From JBFXJF01 sp050175155 (GTDB lineage Bacteria; Bacillota; Bacilli; Tepidibacillales; Tepidibacillaceae), in NCBI GenBank assembly GCA_050175155.1, contig JBFXJF010000004.1, positions 98,912 to 162,911 on the forward strand: a stretch of DNA of 64,000 bases, given 5' to 3'. Positions 1-9,552 of this stretch are shown in pieces. How positions within the stretch are numbered: the stretch's first letter is position 1; every line of letters starts with the position of its first letter. Under the pieces are notes generated by a model. The model had not been told where the DNA came from. It did not search any database and saw only the letters and a program-made list of their open reading frames with translations. Both the position numbers and the translations under genes were made by a program.

Positions 1-316
1 CTTGATTATCTATTTCAATATGCTTAATATTTACGTTGTTTTTTTTCGCTGTCTGAAAAAATATCTGCATAATATTAGGTATGCCAATTTCTTTAGGAAT
101 ATAAGTATAATAATTAGTTCCATCAATATCTTTCTTTAGTTCCTGTTGTTCACTTAATTCTTCTTTTATTAAATCAACATATGCTTGTTCAGTTATAATA
201 CTCTCATTTATCTCTGTAAATTGTTTATTAAAAGTATAATCATAAAATAGATAACAACCGCCTAAGAATAAGAAAAATATAATCAATAAATAGAGGGCCT
301 TCTTCCACTCATTCAT
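1..316 (-). CDS. pilO: Type IV pilus assembly protein PilO-like (cut by window edge)
   Basis: The reading frame opens at an ATG at 316 and runs off the window at base 1, giving 105 visible codons. A short charged N-terminus is followed by one hydrophobic segment (about residues 7-26) and then a charged, coil-like stretch. This is the layout of PilO, the inner-membrane alignment-complex partner of PilN. It overlaps the 3' end of pilN by 8 bp, as expected for translationally coupled pilMNO genes. The identification rests on position and topology more than on a diagnostic motif, and the C-terminal domain is not visible. Confidence 0.65.
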   Translation of the reverse strand, partial: MNEWKKALYLLIIFFLFLGGCYLFYDYTFNKQFTEINESIITEQAYVDLIKEELSEQQELKKDIDGTNYYTYIPKEIGIPNIMQIFFQTAKKNNVNIKHIEIDNQ

Positions 317-857
317 TTAAGTCCCCTCCTTCTAACAAGGTTTGGGTCCTTATTTTTAGCTCTATTTCTAGCAAATATCTATCCGTTTGCGTCTGGGATT
401 GGGCAGAATTAATCTCCTCTATCCAATCAATAGTTTGTAACCATTGAATATATTGAGCGCCTATATCAATGGATGCGAACTCAGAATTTATCATTATGCT
501 ATCTGCACCATTATAAATTAGCTTTGTTATTTTAGCATCACTTGGCAGCTTAGATGCTAATTCATCAAGGACTATTACCCAATCTATATTCTTGTTCTTT
601 AATAAGTTAAGTTCGGTAAAATAGTCTTTAAACAGTTGTGACTCTTTTTTACTTATTAACAATTGTTCTTCATAATAATTGTGCTCATTCTCTATTGCCT
701 GAAGTTGTTCCTCTTGTGTATTAATAATATTATTATTTTCCCAAGCCTGCCAACCAACAAGTACGCTTGGAGTAAAAACAAAAAAAGCTACAATTAAAGA
801 AATAGGAAATTTATATCGTTTCGTATTTGGGATTTTAGGTAAAAGATTAATTTCCAT
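309..857 (-). CDS. pilN: Type IV pilus assembly protein PilN
   Basis: 182 aa. A short cytoplasmic N-terminus holds an N-L-L-P motif (residues 4-7), the kind of sequence PilN uses to dock into PilM. One membrane segment follows at about residues 19-37, then a coiled-coil-like region (about 48-85) and a small periplasm-type domain. It fits the PilN/fimbrial assembly family in length and order. It lies 4 bp after pilM and overlaps pilO, so pilMNO are probably co-translated. A Shine-Dalgarno AGAGAGGTG precedes the ATG. Confidence 0.85.
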   Translation of the reverse strand: MEINLLPKIPNTKRYKFPISLIVAFFVFTPSVLVGWQAWENNNIINTQEEQLQAIENEHNYYEEQLLISKKESQLFKDYFTELNLLKNKNIDWVIVLDELASKLPSDAKITKLIYNGADSIMINSEFASIDIGAQYIQWLQTIDWIEEINSAQSQTQTDRYLLEIELKIRTQTLLEGGDLNE

Positions 858-861
858 CCTA

Positions 862-1818
862 CTAATTCACCTCTCTAAAAAAAGCTCCAATGCCTAACTC
901 ATAACCTTTAAATTGCTTCACTTTTCTAGGCAAGGTTTTGTCAAGACTGCCTAGAACTGTAACCTCTAAGCTAATCCTTGATCTTAAAATTTCTCTAAAG
1001 GTATCGTTAATTTCTCTTTCTGATGACAATACAACTCCCGTAATCTGTCTCTCTCGTTTGTTCAACGTATAATTAAAGTAATTCTTTGCCCTCTCTATTT
1101 CAGAAGCTAAATCGACAGCAAATTCCTTATCATTAAACCCAACCCCTTCTTCATTAAGATAGTTTTGTAAAGCATTGGGAATATGCCTAGTAAAATAAAG
1201 AATATCGTTATCAATAATATGCAAATCTATCCCATTATTCGTAATATAACAAAATAGTTTAGTCTCTTGCTTTAAGCTTGGAAAGAAAACTTTTGCATAA
1301 CGGTAATAACTTAAAGCTGGAATATCAACCGATTTAAGTTTGAATTTATAATCACTTAGTACTTCCAATATGTTATTTATTATTATACCAGGTGTTGCAA
1401 CAATAATATTTTGCCTTAAAGTCTCCCCTTGATCATTGACAAATGGTTCTTCTGAATCTATTTTAACTATGTCAAATACGGGTTCTACAAAGGGAAAGTG
1501 AATAGTGTTGCCAATTTCGTTTTCGATTATTTTTTTAAGCTGTTCTATCGGTAAATCTGGCATAGCTTGTTGACGAAGAATAACAAGGGAGGTTGGTATT
1601 ATTACATGAACTATTTTTGTTTTAAATATTTTTTTATCAACAACCTCTTTAAACAGGTTGTTCCATTCATTTTTATCTAATATACCATCCTGTATTAATT
1701 TACTATTATTTATTACAAAGGTATTATAAACAGTTTTAATACTGTTACCCTTGACTTTGGCTTCAACAAAACGAACTGAGTAATTATCAAATACGATTGC
1801 TAATTGTCTTTTTCTCAT
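862..1818 (-). CDS. pilM: Type IV pilus assembly ATPase-fold protein PilM
   Basis: 318 aa. Actin-like (FtsA/PilM) fold is suggested by the N-terminal phosphate-loop-like strand (residues 6-12) followed by family-like blocks. In known systems PilM is cytoplasmic, binds ATP and anchors PilN to the pilus motor. It starts with ATG after a GGGTG ribosome site, 9 bp beyond the pilD stop, and is followed 4 bp later by pilN. It is divergent from proteobacterial PilM, so the name depends partly on context. Confidence 0.8.
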   Translation of the reverse strand: MRKRQLAIVFDNYSVRFVEAKVKGNSIKTVYNTFVINNSKLIQDGILDKNEWNNLFKEVVDKKIFKTKIVHVIIPTSLVILRQQAMPDLPIEQLKKIIENEIGNTIHFPFVEPVFDIVKIDSEEPFVNDQGETLRQNIIVATPGIIINNILEVLSDYKFKLKSVDIPALSYYRYAKVFFPSLKQETKLFCYITNNGIDLHIIDNDILYFTRHIPNALQNYLNEEGVGFNDKEFAVDLASEIERAKNYFNYTLNKRERQITGVVLSSEREINDTFREILRSRISLEVTVLGSLDKTLPRKVKQFKGYELGIGAFFREVN

Positions 1819-1827
1819 CTAATAAAT

Positions 1828-2589
1828 TCACCCGCCTATAATTATACTAAAATACCAATGCCATATCTCATTTCCAAACAGATAAGCTGCCATGGTACCA
1901 ATAATTATAGCCGGACCAAATGGAACCATTTGTTTGCGCTTCACAAAACCCAATAAAATTAATATCCCGCCGACTACCGTTCCAACAAGAGTTGCCAAGA
2001 ATATTGCCAGCAAAGTATTTTGCCATCCTAATACTAATCCAATTAGGAAAAATAATTTTATATCTCCCCCACCTATTCCGCCGCGACTTAAGATTGCTAT
2101 TAATAAAAGTAACCCTCCACCAAGAAAGGCACCAATAATATAATCCCAAAAGCCTAGCGGATGAATAAATACTCGTAAAAGTAGAAAGAAAAACATACCT
2201 GGATATGTTATCTTATCAGGGATAATTTTATATTTTAAATCGCTTATTGCAACTACAACTAATAACATAGCAAAAGAATAAGCGATGATAAGTTCGAATG
2301 AAAAACCTATAAAAATAGGTATTAATATAAAGAATAATAGCGTTAATAATTCTCCAAAAAGATAGATAGATGAAATTCTCTCATCACAATGTTTGCATTT
2401 ACCTCGACGTATTATATAACCAAACACAGGTAACAAATCGATTGCGTTTAACTGATGCCCACAATTAGGACAATGCGAAGGAGGCAAAACAATAGATTGA
2501 TTATTAGGCACTCGTAATGCTACGACATTTAAAAAAGAACCTATAAACAAGGCTAAAATAATATATAAAATCCAATAAAATATTTCCAT
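1828..2589 (-). CDS. pilD: Prepilin peptidase (type IV leader peptidase, A24 family)
   Basis: 253 aa polytopic membrane protein. It has the N-terminal zinc-site cysteines (Cys40, Cys43, Cys65, Cys68) and both catalytic aspartates of the aspartic-type family: Asp117 (in ISDLKYKIIPD) and Asp176 (in GGGD). It cleaves and usually N-methylates prepilins such as the product of the gene just upstream. In Bacillus the equivalent gene comC sits near folC, so the linkage to folC and valS about 18 kb away may be an ancestral remnant. Confidence 0.95.
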   Translation of the reverse strand: MEIFYWILYIILALFIGSFLNVVALRVPNNQSIVLPPSHCPNCGHQLNAIDLLPVFGYIIRRGKCKHCDERISSIYLFGELLTLLFFILIPIFIGFSFELIIAYSFAMLLVVVAISDLKYKIIPDKITYPGMFFFLLLRVFIHPLGFWDYIIGAFLGGGLLLLIAILSRGGIGGGDIKLFFLIGLVLGWQNTLLAIFLATLVGTVVGGILILLGFVKRKQMVPFGPAIIIGTMAAYLFGNEIWHWYFSIIIGG

Positions 2590-2612
2590 TTTTTTACCTC
2601 AATTTGGTATAT

Positions 2613-2651
2613 TAGTAGAATGCTATTTTTAAGAATAACAGCATTCTACTA
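2613..2651 (-). promoter_or_regulatory. Intergenic hairpin between pilin and pilD
   Basis: A 12-bp perfect inverted repeat (TAGTAGAATGCT at 2613-2624 and its complement at 2640-2651) lies directly after the pilin stop. There is no T-run after it on the coding (minus) strand, so it is not a standard terminator. A hairpin here could protect the abundant pilin message from 3' decay and lower expression of pilD, pilM, pilN and pilO. That role is inferred. Confidence 0.5.
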
Positions 2652-2668
2652 GATTAGTGTAATTAATA

Positions 2669-3085
2669 TTAAGGTGTAGTAATAGCTATTCCATAAACAT
2701 GATCTCCTGTTGCACACTGTGTTCCGTCACTATCAATAAGAACCCAAGCAGTAGCTGGATTTGTACTTGCACTAGTATTAGGGAAATCTGCTCTAATATA
2801 TGGTCCAGGAGATGTATTAGTACTTAATAATGTGATTAAAGCGGTTGCACTGGAAGTAGTTGCAAAAGTTGGATAAGCCCCTGTCATTAGTGCATAACGC
2901 TCGATAGCATCATTCATAATCGCAACATTAGCCTCATCAGCTGCTACTTCAGCTCCTTGAATCTGATTGAATACAACTGGAATACCAACTGCTGCGATAA
3001 TTCCTAAAATTAGTATAACTGCTATTAACTCTATTAAAGTGACACCACGTTGATTAAATAATCTTTTCTTTATTACATTTTGCAT
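2669..3085 (-). CDS. Type IV major pilin-like protein
   Basis: 138 aa from the ATG at 3085, chosen because GGGAGG lies 8 bases upstream; a GTG three codons earlier overlaps the ribosome site. A 14-residue basic leader ends in Gly14, the PilD cleavage point, followed by VTLIELIAVILILGII with Glu at mature position 5. The N-terminal helix has the usual Pro at mature position 22 or so. The small globular C-terminal domain is rich in Thr, Ser and Ala and has a single Cys. It is probably the structural pilin of this operon, since no other prepilin is seen here. Confidence 0.9.
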   Translation of the reverse strand: MQNVIKKRLFNQRGVTLIELIAVILILGIIAAVGIPVVFNQIQGAEVAADEANVAIMNDAIERYALMTGAYPTFATTSSATALITLLSTNTSPGPYIRADFPNTSASTNPATAWVLIDSDGTQCATGDHVYGIAITTP

Positions 3086-3141
3086 TTGTATCACCTCCCT
3101 ACGTAGTTTAATAGTAACGCTTGTCCATTTACAGATTAAAT

Positions 3142-4350
3142 CTACTGACCTATTAAATCATATAATCCAAACATCGGCATTAATACTGCCAATACGATTA
3201 CTCCAACAATTGCTGTTAAAAATACGATCATTAAAGGTTCAATTAATTGCTTCAATTGATCGGTCATACTTTCAACATCTGACTCATAGAAATCTGCTAC
3301 CTTATCTAGCATTTCCTCTAATGATCCTGTTTCTTCACCAATAGCCATCATATGAATTAATAACGGTGGGAATATCTTATTACTTTCTAATGGCTTGTGT
3401 AAAGGCTTTCCTTGACTCAAGCTATCTCTCGACTCTCTAATCGGTCTTGCAAACGCCTCATTATCAACAATGTTGCTAACCATCAGCAATGAATCAAGAA
3501 TAGGTACTGCGCTTACAAGTAATAAGCTTAGAGTCCTAGAAAATCTTGCAATCGCAGATTTCTGTAAAAGTTTCCCAAATATCGGCATCTTTAACTTAAG
3601 ATAGTCAAGATGGTACTTCGTATGAGTATTATTATTTAAAAAATTATACAGAAAAATAATAACTAAGAATAAAACTAGTAAAACAATCCAATAGTTTAGA
3701 ACAAAATGACTTGCAAACAAAACTATCCTTGTTGGTAGTGGTAATTCGGCATCAAATGTAGCATATAAATCGACAAAGCTAGGTACTACCTTAATCAAGA
3801 GAAAAATAGTAACTGCGACAGCTAAAACCATAACGACTATTGGATAAGTTAATGCAGACTTAATCTTTTTCCTTGTGATATTTTCTTTCTCAAGGTATAC
3901 GGCTGCACTATTCAAGGTGTTGTCTAAATTTCCCGATAGTTCCCCAGCCTTTACCATATTAATGAATAACACCGGAAAAACCTTCGGATATAAACTAAAG
4001 GCATCAGAAAGACTTGCGCCACCACGAATCTCTTTTTCTATATCAATTAATATCTGAGAAAATTTTTTGTTTTCTGACTGCTTACTTAAAATGTTTATAG
4101 AATCAAGAATCGTAACTCCCGCTTTTATTAATGTTGCCAATTGCCTTGTAAATACGAGTAAATCTCCTGATTTAACTGGGCTAAAAATCTGTATATCTTT
4201 ATAAAGAATACCTTTTTTTATCTCTTTAATCTCTAATGTGTAAATTCCTTTTTGTTTTAATTGTTTAATTACTTCTTCTTTGCTGCTACCTTCAATAGTC
4301 CCTTTAGTATTTTTCCCTTTATTATCAACACCTGAATATTGATAGACCAA
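3142..4350 (-). CDS. pilC: Type IV pilus inner-membrane platform protein PilC
   Basis: 402 aa with two repeats of the T2SSF domain (about 66-190 and 270-392) and about three membrane helices. It forms the platform through which PilB and PilT act on the pilus base. It starts at TTG, with AGGTG about 7 bases upstream. It lies 10 bp after pilT and ahead of the pilin gene, the usual order for Gram-positive pil operons. Confidence 0.93.
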   Translation of the reverse strand: MVYQYSGVDNKGKNTKGTIEGSSKEEVIKQLKQKGIYTLEIKEIKKGILYKDIQIFSPVKSGDLLVFTRQLATLIKAGVTILDSINILSKQSENKKFSQILIDIEKEIRGGASLSDAFSLYPKVFPVLFINMVKAGELSGNLDNTLNSAAVYLEKENITRKKIKSALTYPIVVMVLAVAVTIFLLIKVVPSFVDLYATFDAELPLPTRIVLFASHFVLNYWIVLLVLFLVIIFLYNFLNNNTHTKYHLDYLKLKMPIFGKLLQKSAIARFSRTLSLLLVSAVPILDSLLMVSNIVDNEAFARPIRESRDSLSQGKPLHKPLESNKIFPPLLIHMMAIGEETGSLEEMLDKVADFYESDVESMTDQLKQLIEPLMIVFLTAIVGVIVLAVLMPMFGLYDLIGQ

Positions 4351-4360
4351 TTAAATTCAC

Positions 4361-5419
4361 CTACGCCCTATCCCAATTTACTACCATTTGTTTAGCGGTC
4401 TGTTCATCTATTTTTTGTAAATTAACTAAATTCTTCAATGCTGCTTCCATCGTTTGCATGCCAAATGACTTTCCAGTTTGCATCAACGTTTTGATTTGAT
4501 GAGTTTTCTCTGTGCGAATAAGATTAGCGATAGCAGGTGTATTTATCAAAATCTCCATTGCTACCACTCTACCATCTCGATTAATTGTTGGTATAAGTCT
4601 CTGGGCTACAATGCCAACTAAAACATTAGAAAGCTGTAATCTAATCTGAGATTGTTGGTAAACTGGGAAAACATCAATTATTCTATCTATTGTATTAGCT
4701 GCATCTGTAGTGTGTAAAGTACCAAATACTAGATGACCAGTCTCTGCAGCAGTAATAGCTGTCGATATTGTTTCTAAATCACGCATTTCACCAACTAATA
4801 TTACATCCGGGTCTTGTCTAAGTGTTGATCTTAACGCAGTTGCAAAGCTGCTAGAATCAACCCCTATCTCTCTTTGATTTATCAAAGATTTACCATGCTT
4901 ATGAAGGTACTCAATCGGATCCTCTAGGGTTATAATGTGTTTATTTTCTGTTTGATTTATTAGTCCTATCATAGCAGCTAATGTTGTTGATTTTCCGCTT
5001 CCAGTTGGACCGGTCACCAACACAAGTCCTTGTGGTTTTTCAACAAAGGTTTTTAAGATTGGGTCAGCCCCTAGTTGATCAAGGTCAGGAATAGTTCTTG
5101 GGATCATTCTTATAGCTAAACTGGCAGTACTCCTTTGTTTGTAAATATTAATTCTAAATCTAGATACCTTTTCAATTCCATAAGAAAAATCCAGATCTCC
5201 CTTTTCTAAAAACTCGGCTAATTGATGATCCGTTACTAAATCTTTTATAAAAGAATCAGTATCTGAAGTCTCTAGTATGTTTTCACCAAAAAATACTAAT
5301 CCCCCATTAATTCTAAATGTCGGTTTAGCACCTACTGTTAAGTGAAGATCAGAAGCATTTCTATTATACGCTTCTACCATAAGCTCCTTAATACTATACA
5401 ACCCATTCACCTCATTCAT
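4361..5419 (-). CDS. pilT: Pilus retraction ATPase PilT
   Basis: 352 aa hexameric secretion ATPase. It shows the Walker A motif GPTGSGKST (137-145), Walker B with the catalytic Glu in VILVGEMRD (206-214) and the His box HLVFGTLHTTDA (229-240). The N-terminal PAS-like domain of PilT (NASDLHLTVG) is present and there is no N1 domain of PilB. It drives pilus retraction and hence twitching or DNA uptake. It overlaps the 3' end of pilB by 8 bp. Confidence 0.95.
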   Translation of the reverse strand: MNEVNGLYSIKELMVEAYNRNASDLHLTVGAKPTFRINGGLVFFGENILETSDTDSFIKDLVTDHQLAEFLEKGDLDFSYGIEKVSRFRINIYKQRSTASLAIRMIPRTIPDLDQLGADPILKTFVEKPQGLVLVTGPTGSGKSTTLAAMIGLINQTENKHIITLEDPIEYLHKHGKSLINQREIGVDSSSFATALRSTLRQDPDVILVGEMRDLETISTAITAAETGHLVFGTLHTTDAANTIDRIIDVFPVYQQSQIRLQLSNVLVGIVAQRLIPTINRDGRVVAMEILINTPAIANLIRTEKTHQIKTLMQTGKSFGMQTMEAALKNLVNLQKIDEQTAKQMVVNWDRA

Positions 5420-7064
5420 TTATCGTAACCCTTACTACCTCAGAAATTGTTGTAACACCTTGACGCGCCTTTTCAATTCCATCTTCAAACATGGAAATAA
5501 AACCTTTTTGTTTTAAATAATTACGATAATCCGAATCTGGTTGCTTATTAAAAATCATTTGTTTTAATTCATCATCTAAAACTACAAGCTCCTGAATAGA
5601 AACCCTACCTCTATAACCAGTTCTATTACATTTTGAGCAACCTTTTCCTCTTTTCATTGTAGAGGTTATATTATATCGATCTAATAATATTCTTTCTTCA
5701 ACCGACGGTTCATATTCCTCGATGCAGTCTGTGCATACCCTTCTCACTAATCTCTGAGCAACTATACCAGTAAGAGATGAAACAATTAAAAAAGGTTCAA
5801 CTCCCATATCTATTAATCGTGTAACACTTGAAACGGCATCATTTGTATGTAATGTGCTTAAAACCAGATGCCCTGTTAGAGCATATCTTATTGCCATATC
5901 AACTGTTTCGCTATCTCTTATTTCACCAATCATTATAATATTGGGATCCTGTCTTAAAATTGCTCTTAACCCATTAGAAAATGACAATCCAATCTTTTCA
6001 TTTACCTGTAACTGGTTAATCCCTTTTAATTGATATTCAACGGGGTCCTCAATCGTGATAATGTTAACATCATCCTTATTTAATTCATTAAGAGCAGAAT
6101 AGAGAGTAGATGTTTTACCACTACCAGTCGGACCGGTAACAAGTACGAGACCGTATGCCTTATGAAACATTTTACGAAACTGTTCAGCATTAGAACTTAA
6201 AAATCCAAGTTGCTCAATCTTTTTAATTGTCTGATTTAAGTCTAATATTCTTAGGACAATCTTCTCGCCATTTAAAGTAGGTAATGTAGAGACCCGAATA
6301 TCTATTGCCCGAAAATCAACTTCCATCTTAAGACGACCATCTTGCGGTAATCTTTTCTCAGCAATATTTAACTTACTCATGATTTTAATCCTTGTAATAA
6401 TAATAGCTTGCATACTTTTCGACAACTTTTGCTCAGTTTGTAAATAACCGTCTACGCGAAACCTTACCAATAATTCATTTTCCTGTGGATCAAAGTGAAT
6501 ATCACTCGCGTTCATTTGCACGGCATTTTTTATTATTTGGTTAACCATGCGACTAACCGGAGCATCTTCCGAACTAAGTTGTTCATTTAATTCATCATCT
6601 TTTGGAAGATATTCCATTACCTCGTTAACTGAACCTTGAATACTATATATCCGATTAATTAAAGTACTTATTTCATCCCTAGAGGCTATTACAGGTTCAA
6701 TCTGTAACCCAGTAATCATCCGCAGATCATCAATCGCGTAATAGTCTAATGGATCAGCCATGGCAACTGTTAACTTATTTTTTTCTTTTTTTATTGGTAA
6801 AACTTGATGCTCAATAGCAAACCTTTCATCAATTATTCTAGTAATAGCTTGGTCAATGTTATACTTATATAAACTAACATGTGGTATTCCTAACTGAAAC
6901 TCCAATACCTCAATTAATTGTTGTTCTCTTATGAAGCCGCTAGATATAAGAATATCACCAAGTTTCTTTTTTGTTTGTTTCTGTTCTAACAAAGCTTCAT
7001 CAAGCTGGTCATTTGTTATAATTTTATTTTCAAGCAAAATATCACCAAGGCGCTTCCTAACCAT
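5412..7064 (-). CDS. pilB: Pilus extension ATPase PilB (GspE family)
   Basis: 550 aa from the ATG at 7064, which follows GGAAGGG at good spacing and gives the usual family start (MVRKRLGDILL). An ATG 21 bases further upstream has a weaker ribosome site. The N-terminal MshEN/GspE-N domain is followed by the ATPase core with Walker A GPTGSGKTST (311-320). Two CxxC pairs near the C-terminus form the zinc site that distinguishes PilB/GspE from PilT. It powers pilus extension and is the first gene of this pilus operon. Confidence 0.93.
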   Translation of the reverse strand: MVRKRLGDILLENKIITNDQLDEALLEQKQTKKKLGDILISSGFIREQQLIEVLEFQLGIPHVSLYKYNIDQAITRIIDERFAIEHQVLPIKKEKNKLTVAMADPLDYYAIDDLRMITGLQIEPVIASRDEISTLINRIYSIQGSVNEVMEYLPKDDELNEQLSSEDAPVSRMVNQIIKNAVQMNASDIHFDPQENELLVRFRVDGYLQTEQKLSKSMQAIIITRIKIMSKLNIAEKRLPQDGRLKMEVDFRAIDIRVSTLPTLNGEKIVLRILDLNQTIKKIEQLGFLSSNAEQFRKMFHKAYGLVLVTGPTGSGKTSTLYSALNELNKDDVNIITIEDPVEYQLKGINQLQVNEKIGLSFSNGLRAILRQDPNIIMIGEIRDSETVDMAIRYALTGHLVLSTLHTNDAVSSVTRLIDMGVEPFLIVSSLTGIVAQRLVRRVCTDCIEEYEPSVEERILLDRYNITSTMKRGKGCSKCNRTGYRGRVSIQELVVLDDELKQMIFNKQPDSDYRNYLKQKGFISMFEDGIEKARQGVTTISEVVRVTINE

Positions 7065-7189
7065 AAAACCAACCCTTCCCAACATATGCAGATACTTTCA
7101 TAACAACTTGATAGGTCTATATTCCTATATATTTTATCATTATCCCTAATAAATTACTACATCAATCAATCACTCTCGACACACAAATA

Positions 7190-7217
7190 AAAACCTCTCC
7201 ACAACTAGAGAGGTTTT
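7190..7217 (-). terminator. Rho-independent terminator
   Basis: A perfect 10-bp stem (AAAACCTCTC and its complement) with an 8-base loop is followed on the minus strand by T-rich sequence. It would end transcripts coming from the GAF-PAS gene remnant upstream. The pil operon starts on its far side. Confidence 0.75.
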
Positions 7218-7237
7218 GGAACTGGGTCCTATTGTGA
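7217..7237. repeat. Degenerate copy of a GGGACTGACCCC-type repeat
   Basis: GGAACTGGGTCCTATTGTGA here resembles GGGGACTGACCCCTTTTGCGA at 8186-8207, on the other side of the sensor pseudogene and in the same orientation. Similar short palindromes often mark remnants of IS200-like or REP-type elements. The match is short and approximate. Confidence 0.25.
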
Positions 7238-7257
7238 ATCAAGAATACAAATCTACA

Positions 7258-7960
7258 TTATTTAATAACTTTATTTACAAAAACTTCAACTAAATTTGAA
7301 TCAAATAAAGAAAATGGAATACCCTCGCCAGATTCTTTTTCAACATTTTCTTTAATTCTTTCTTCATCATCTACAATCAAAGTATCCTCTTTACAGAAGG
7401 GTTTTCCTGTTTTTTTAATAGATAATATTGTATTCATGAAATCTTCAACTTTATATTCAGGAATAACTTCTTTTAAATTTTTACCTATTAATTCCTCTTT
7501 TTTAAGACCAAGTAATCTAGCTGCAGAATATGAAGCGTCTATATAATTTCCATTGCTATCGATAATAGTAACTAAACTGACGTTGTTTTTTAATAGAGCT
7601 TGAAATCTATTAATCGATTGTAAATTTTTTTGTTCTGTTTTTTTCTTTCCTTATGTATTTGTATTTTCTTCTAATTTTCCATGTCTACTTTCTTCATGCT
7701 GGAATATTTTACCTATTATATTATAACCTAGTTATATCTATAACTTTTTTTATATAACTTCTATTTCCATCAAAACCTACAAGGGTAAAATCCTTCCCTT
7801 TTTCCTCAAAGACATAAAAAATCGAATATTCTGCATCTGAAAATTCCCTCATCTGTTTACTAATTTTTTGATAGTCTATTTCTCTATCGTAATTATCAAT
7901 ATATTCCCTGGCATATTTATTTAGTTTAAACAATTGAGTTTCTTTAAAACTATTATTCAT
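7258..7960 (-). pseudogene. Decayed GAF-PAS sensor protein
   Basis: The first 79 codons (ATG at 7960 after a GGGGA site) read as the start of a GAF domain, then stop at 7721-7723. In a shifted frame the sequence resumes with IGKIFQHEESRHGKLEENT, meets an in-frame TAA at about 7651-7653 and continues as a PAS domain (LVTIIDSNGNYIDAS, then GLKKEELIGKNL), ending at 7258. The PAS part has no start codon of its own. Loss of half the GAF domain, a frame change and an internal stop indicate a dead gene, originally perhaps a histidine kinase or regulator. No output domain remains. Confidence 0.75.
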
Positions 7961-8185
7961 ATTTATTCCCCATTAAGTTCATATAAACAAAAGAGTTTAA
8001 AATCGCTGTAATTTATTGAACTATAATTAAATTAAGCTTATGAATAAACATCCATATGCAGGTATTAAATAAATAAAACAATTATTAGTTATTATACTAT
8101 ATTTTACATTCTTTTTATATCTATTTGAAAATCATCCAAAAACTCCGCTACAAACAAAGACCTGTTTTAACAAGTTAAAGAGGTG

Positions 8186-8207
8186 GGGGACTGACCCCTT
8201 TTGCGAG
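8186..8207. repeat. Short palindromic repeat, possible mobile-element remnant
   Basis: GGGGGACTGACCCCTTTT can form a short GGGG/CCCC hairpin. The 320 bp between the sensor pseudogene and the polysaccharide genes hold no convincing gene, only this palindrome and a GATGACCGAG stretch at about 8219-8230 that also occurs in the T repeat at 33037. Both are probably leftovers of mobile or repetitive elements. Confidence 0.3.
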
Positions 8208-8280
8208 GAATTGGAAACGATGACCGAGCACTTTCCCTCATCTGGTGTGCAATTTCTTTTATTAAAACAGAACCCTTATC

Positions 8281-9552
8281 CTAAACCAAAGAATCACTCT
8301 TTAGTGCGTATTTCATTACGATAAAATAATAAATTATATAAATTATTGAAAAAGTAATAGATATAATACTTAAATACTCTTCTACCGTTAAGTCTAATAA
8401 TTTTGTTAATAGAAAACTTATGACAGATGCAATGATAAATAAAACTTGTAAAAATAATTCAAAAATTTGTTTTCTTGCAACTTGAAGTCCGTATGCTATA
8501 GTATTTACAATAAACCTAAAAACAAACATAGGGGCTAGAATCCTAACATAAGAACCCGCTACTTCCCATCCACTTCCAAAAATTATTTCAAATAATGGGG
8601 GAACTACAAAATACATGCCTAAAAACATAGGAATAGAGAGAATGAATAAAAAAATACTTGTTCGTCTAAAACTATTCTTATAATTACCTTCTTTCTGATA
8701 TTCTAATGAAGCATCCTTAAAAAATATTTTTGCAATATTATTACTCATTACAGTTAACGGTAATCCTAATGCTTTATAAGATATTGAATAGAATCCCAGA
8801 ATATTCAACCCAAATAATGATGCGATAAATAAATTTATTGAGGAATATGAAAACCTGTTAGCAAAAACAGCTGGAACCGAAAATACTGGTTGTCTATAAT
8901 GTTTCTTCATAACTTTTATTATATCTTTTTTCTTTACAGCTTTAATCTTACGAAATGAGGACCTTAATGTTTTTGCTTGCTTATTCAAGCCAACAATCAT
9001 ACCCAATGTATGAGATATGAGCAATCCTAGTACACTAAACTTTAATACCCCTAATATTACCGATCCTAAGTTTTGTACTATAGTTCTATGAATATAAACA
9101 GAAGTCATTATTTTATATTCTCTATGTCTGTTATTATATGATTCTAGTATTCTCAGTAATCCGTTCACGAATAGTAAAAGAAATAAAAATATAACAGCGT
9201 AGTTATAGTTTTGTAGAGACTCTTGGCTTATAAAATATGTATAACCATATATACTAGCCGCGATAGAACTGAAAATAATAGAAATAATTGCAGATAATTT
9301 TATTATCGGAAATACGTCCTCATCCTCTAATTCAGACACTATAGCAACATCATATCTACCGCATATAATTCCACCAAATAAACTTTCAGCGGTTAGAACT
9401 AACGCATAAACCCCTAATTCCTCAGGAGAAAATAGTCTTGTTAGTATAGGAGATACAAGTATAGTTATTGTTTGTGCTATTAATGAACCTGAAGTCAATG
9501 TAACTATTGATTTACCAAAGTTACCATTAACAAAACTTTTAATTCTATTTAT
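8281..9552 (-). CDS. Polysaccharide flippase (Wzx/PST family)
   Basis: About 12 membrane helices over roughly 405-423 aa, with the family signature VSPILTRLFSPEELGVY near the N-terminus. It would flip undecaprenyl-linked repeat units across the membrane for polymerisation. The first conventional start is a TTG at 9498 with no ribosome site. In frame upstream the sequence codes for NGNFGKSIVTLTSG, typical of flippase N-termini, back to an ATA at 9552 that lies 9 bases after a strong GGGAGG. The extent given here assumes initiation at that ATA; the TTG remains possible. Confidence 0.85.
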   Translation of the reverse strand: MNRIKSFVNGNFGKSIVTLTSGSLIAQTITILVSPILTRLFSPEELGVYALVLTAESLFGGIICGRYDVAIVSELEDEDVFPIIKLSAIISIIFSSIAASIYGYTYFISQESLQNYNYAVIFLFLLLFVNGLLRILESYNNRHREYKIMTSVYIHRTIVQNLGSVILGVLKFSVLGLLISHTLGMIVGLNKQAKTLRSSFRKIKAVKKKDIIKVMKKHYRQPVFSVPAVFANRFSYSSINLFIASLFGLNILGFYSISYKALGLPLTVMSNNIAKIFFKDASLEYQKEGNYKNSFRRTSIFLFILSIPMFLGMYFVVPPLFEIIFGSGWEVAGSYVRILAPMFVFRFIVNTIAYGLQVARKQIFELFLQVLFIIASVISFLLTKLLDLTVEEYLSIISITFSIIYIIYYFIVMKYALKSDSLV

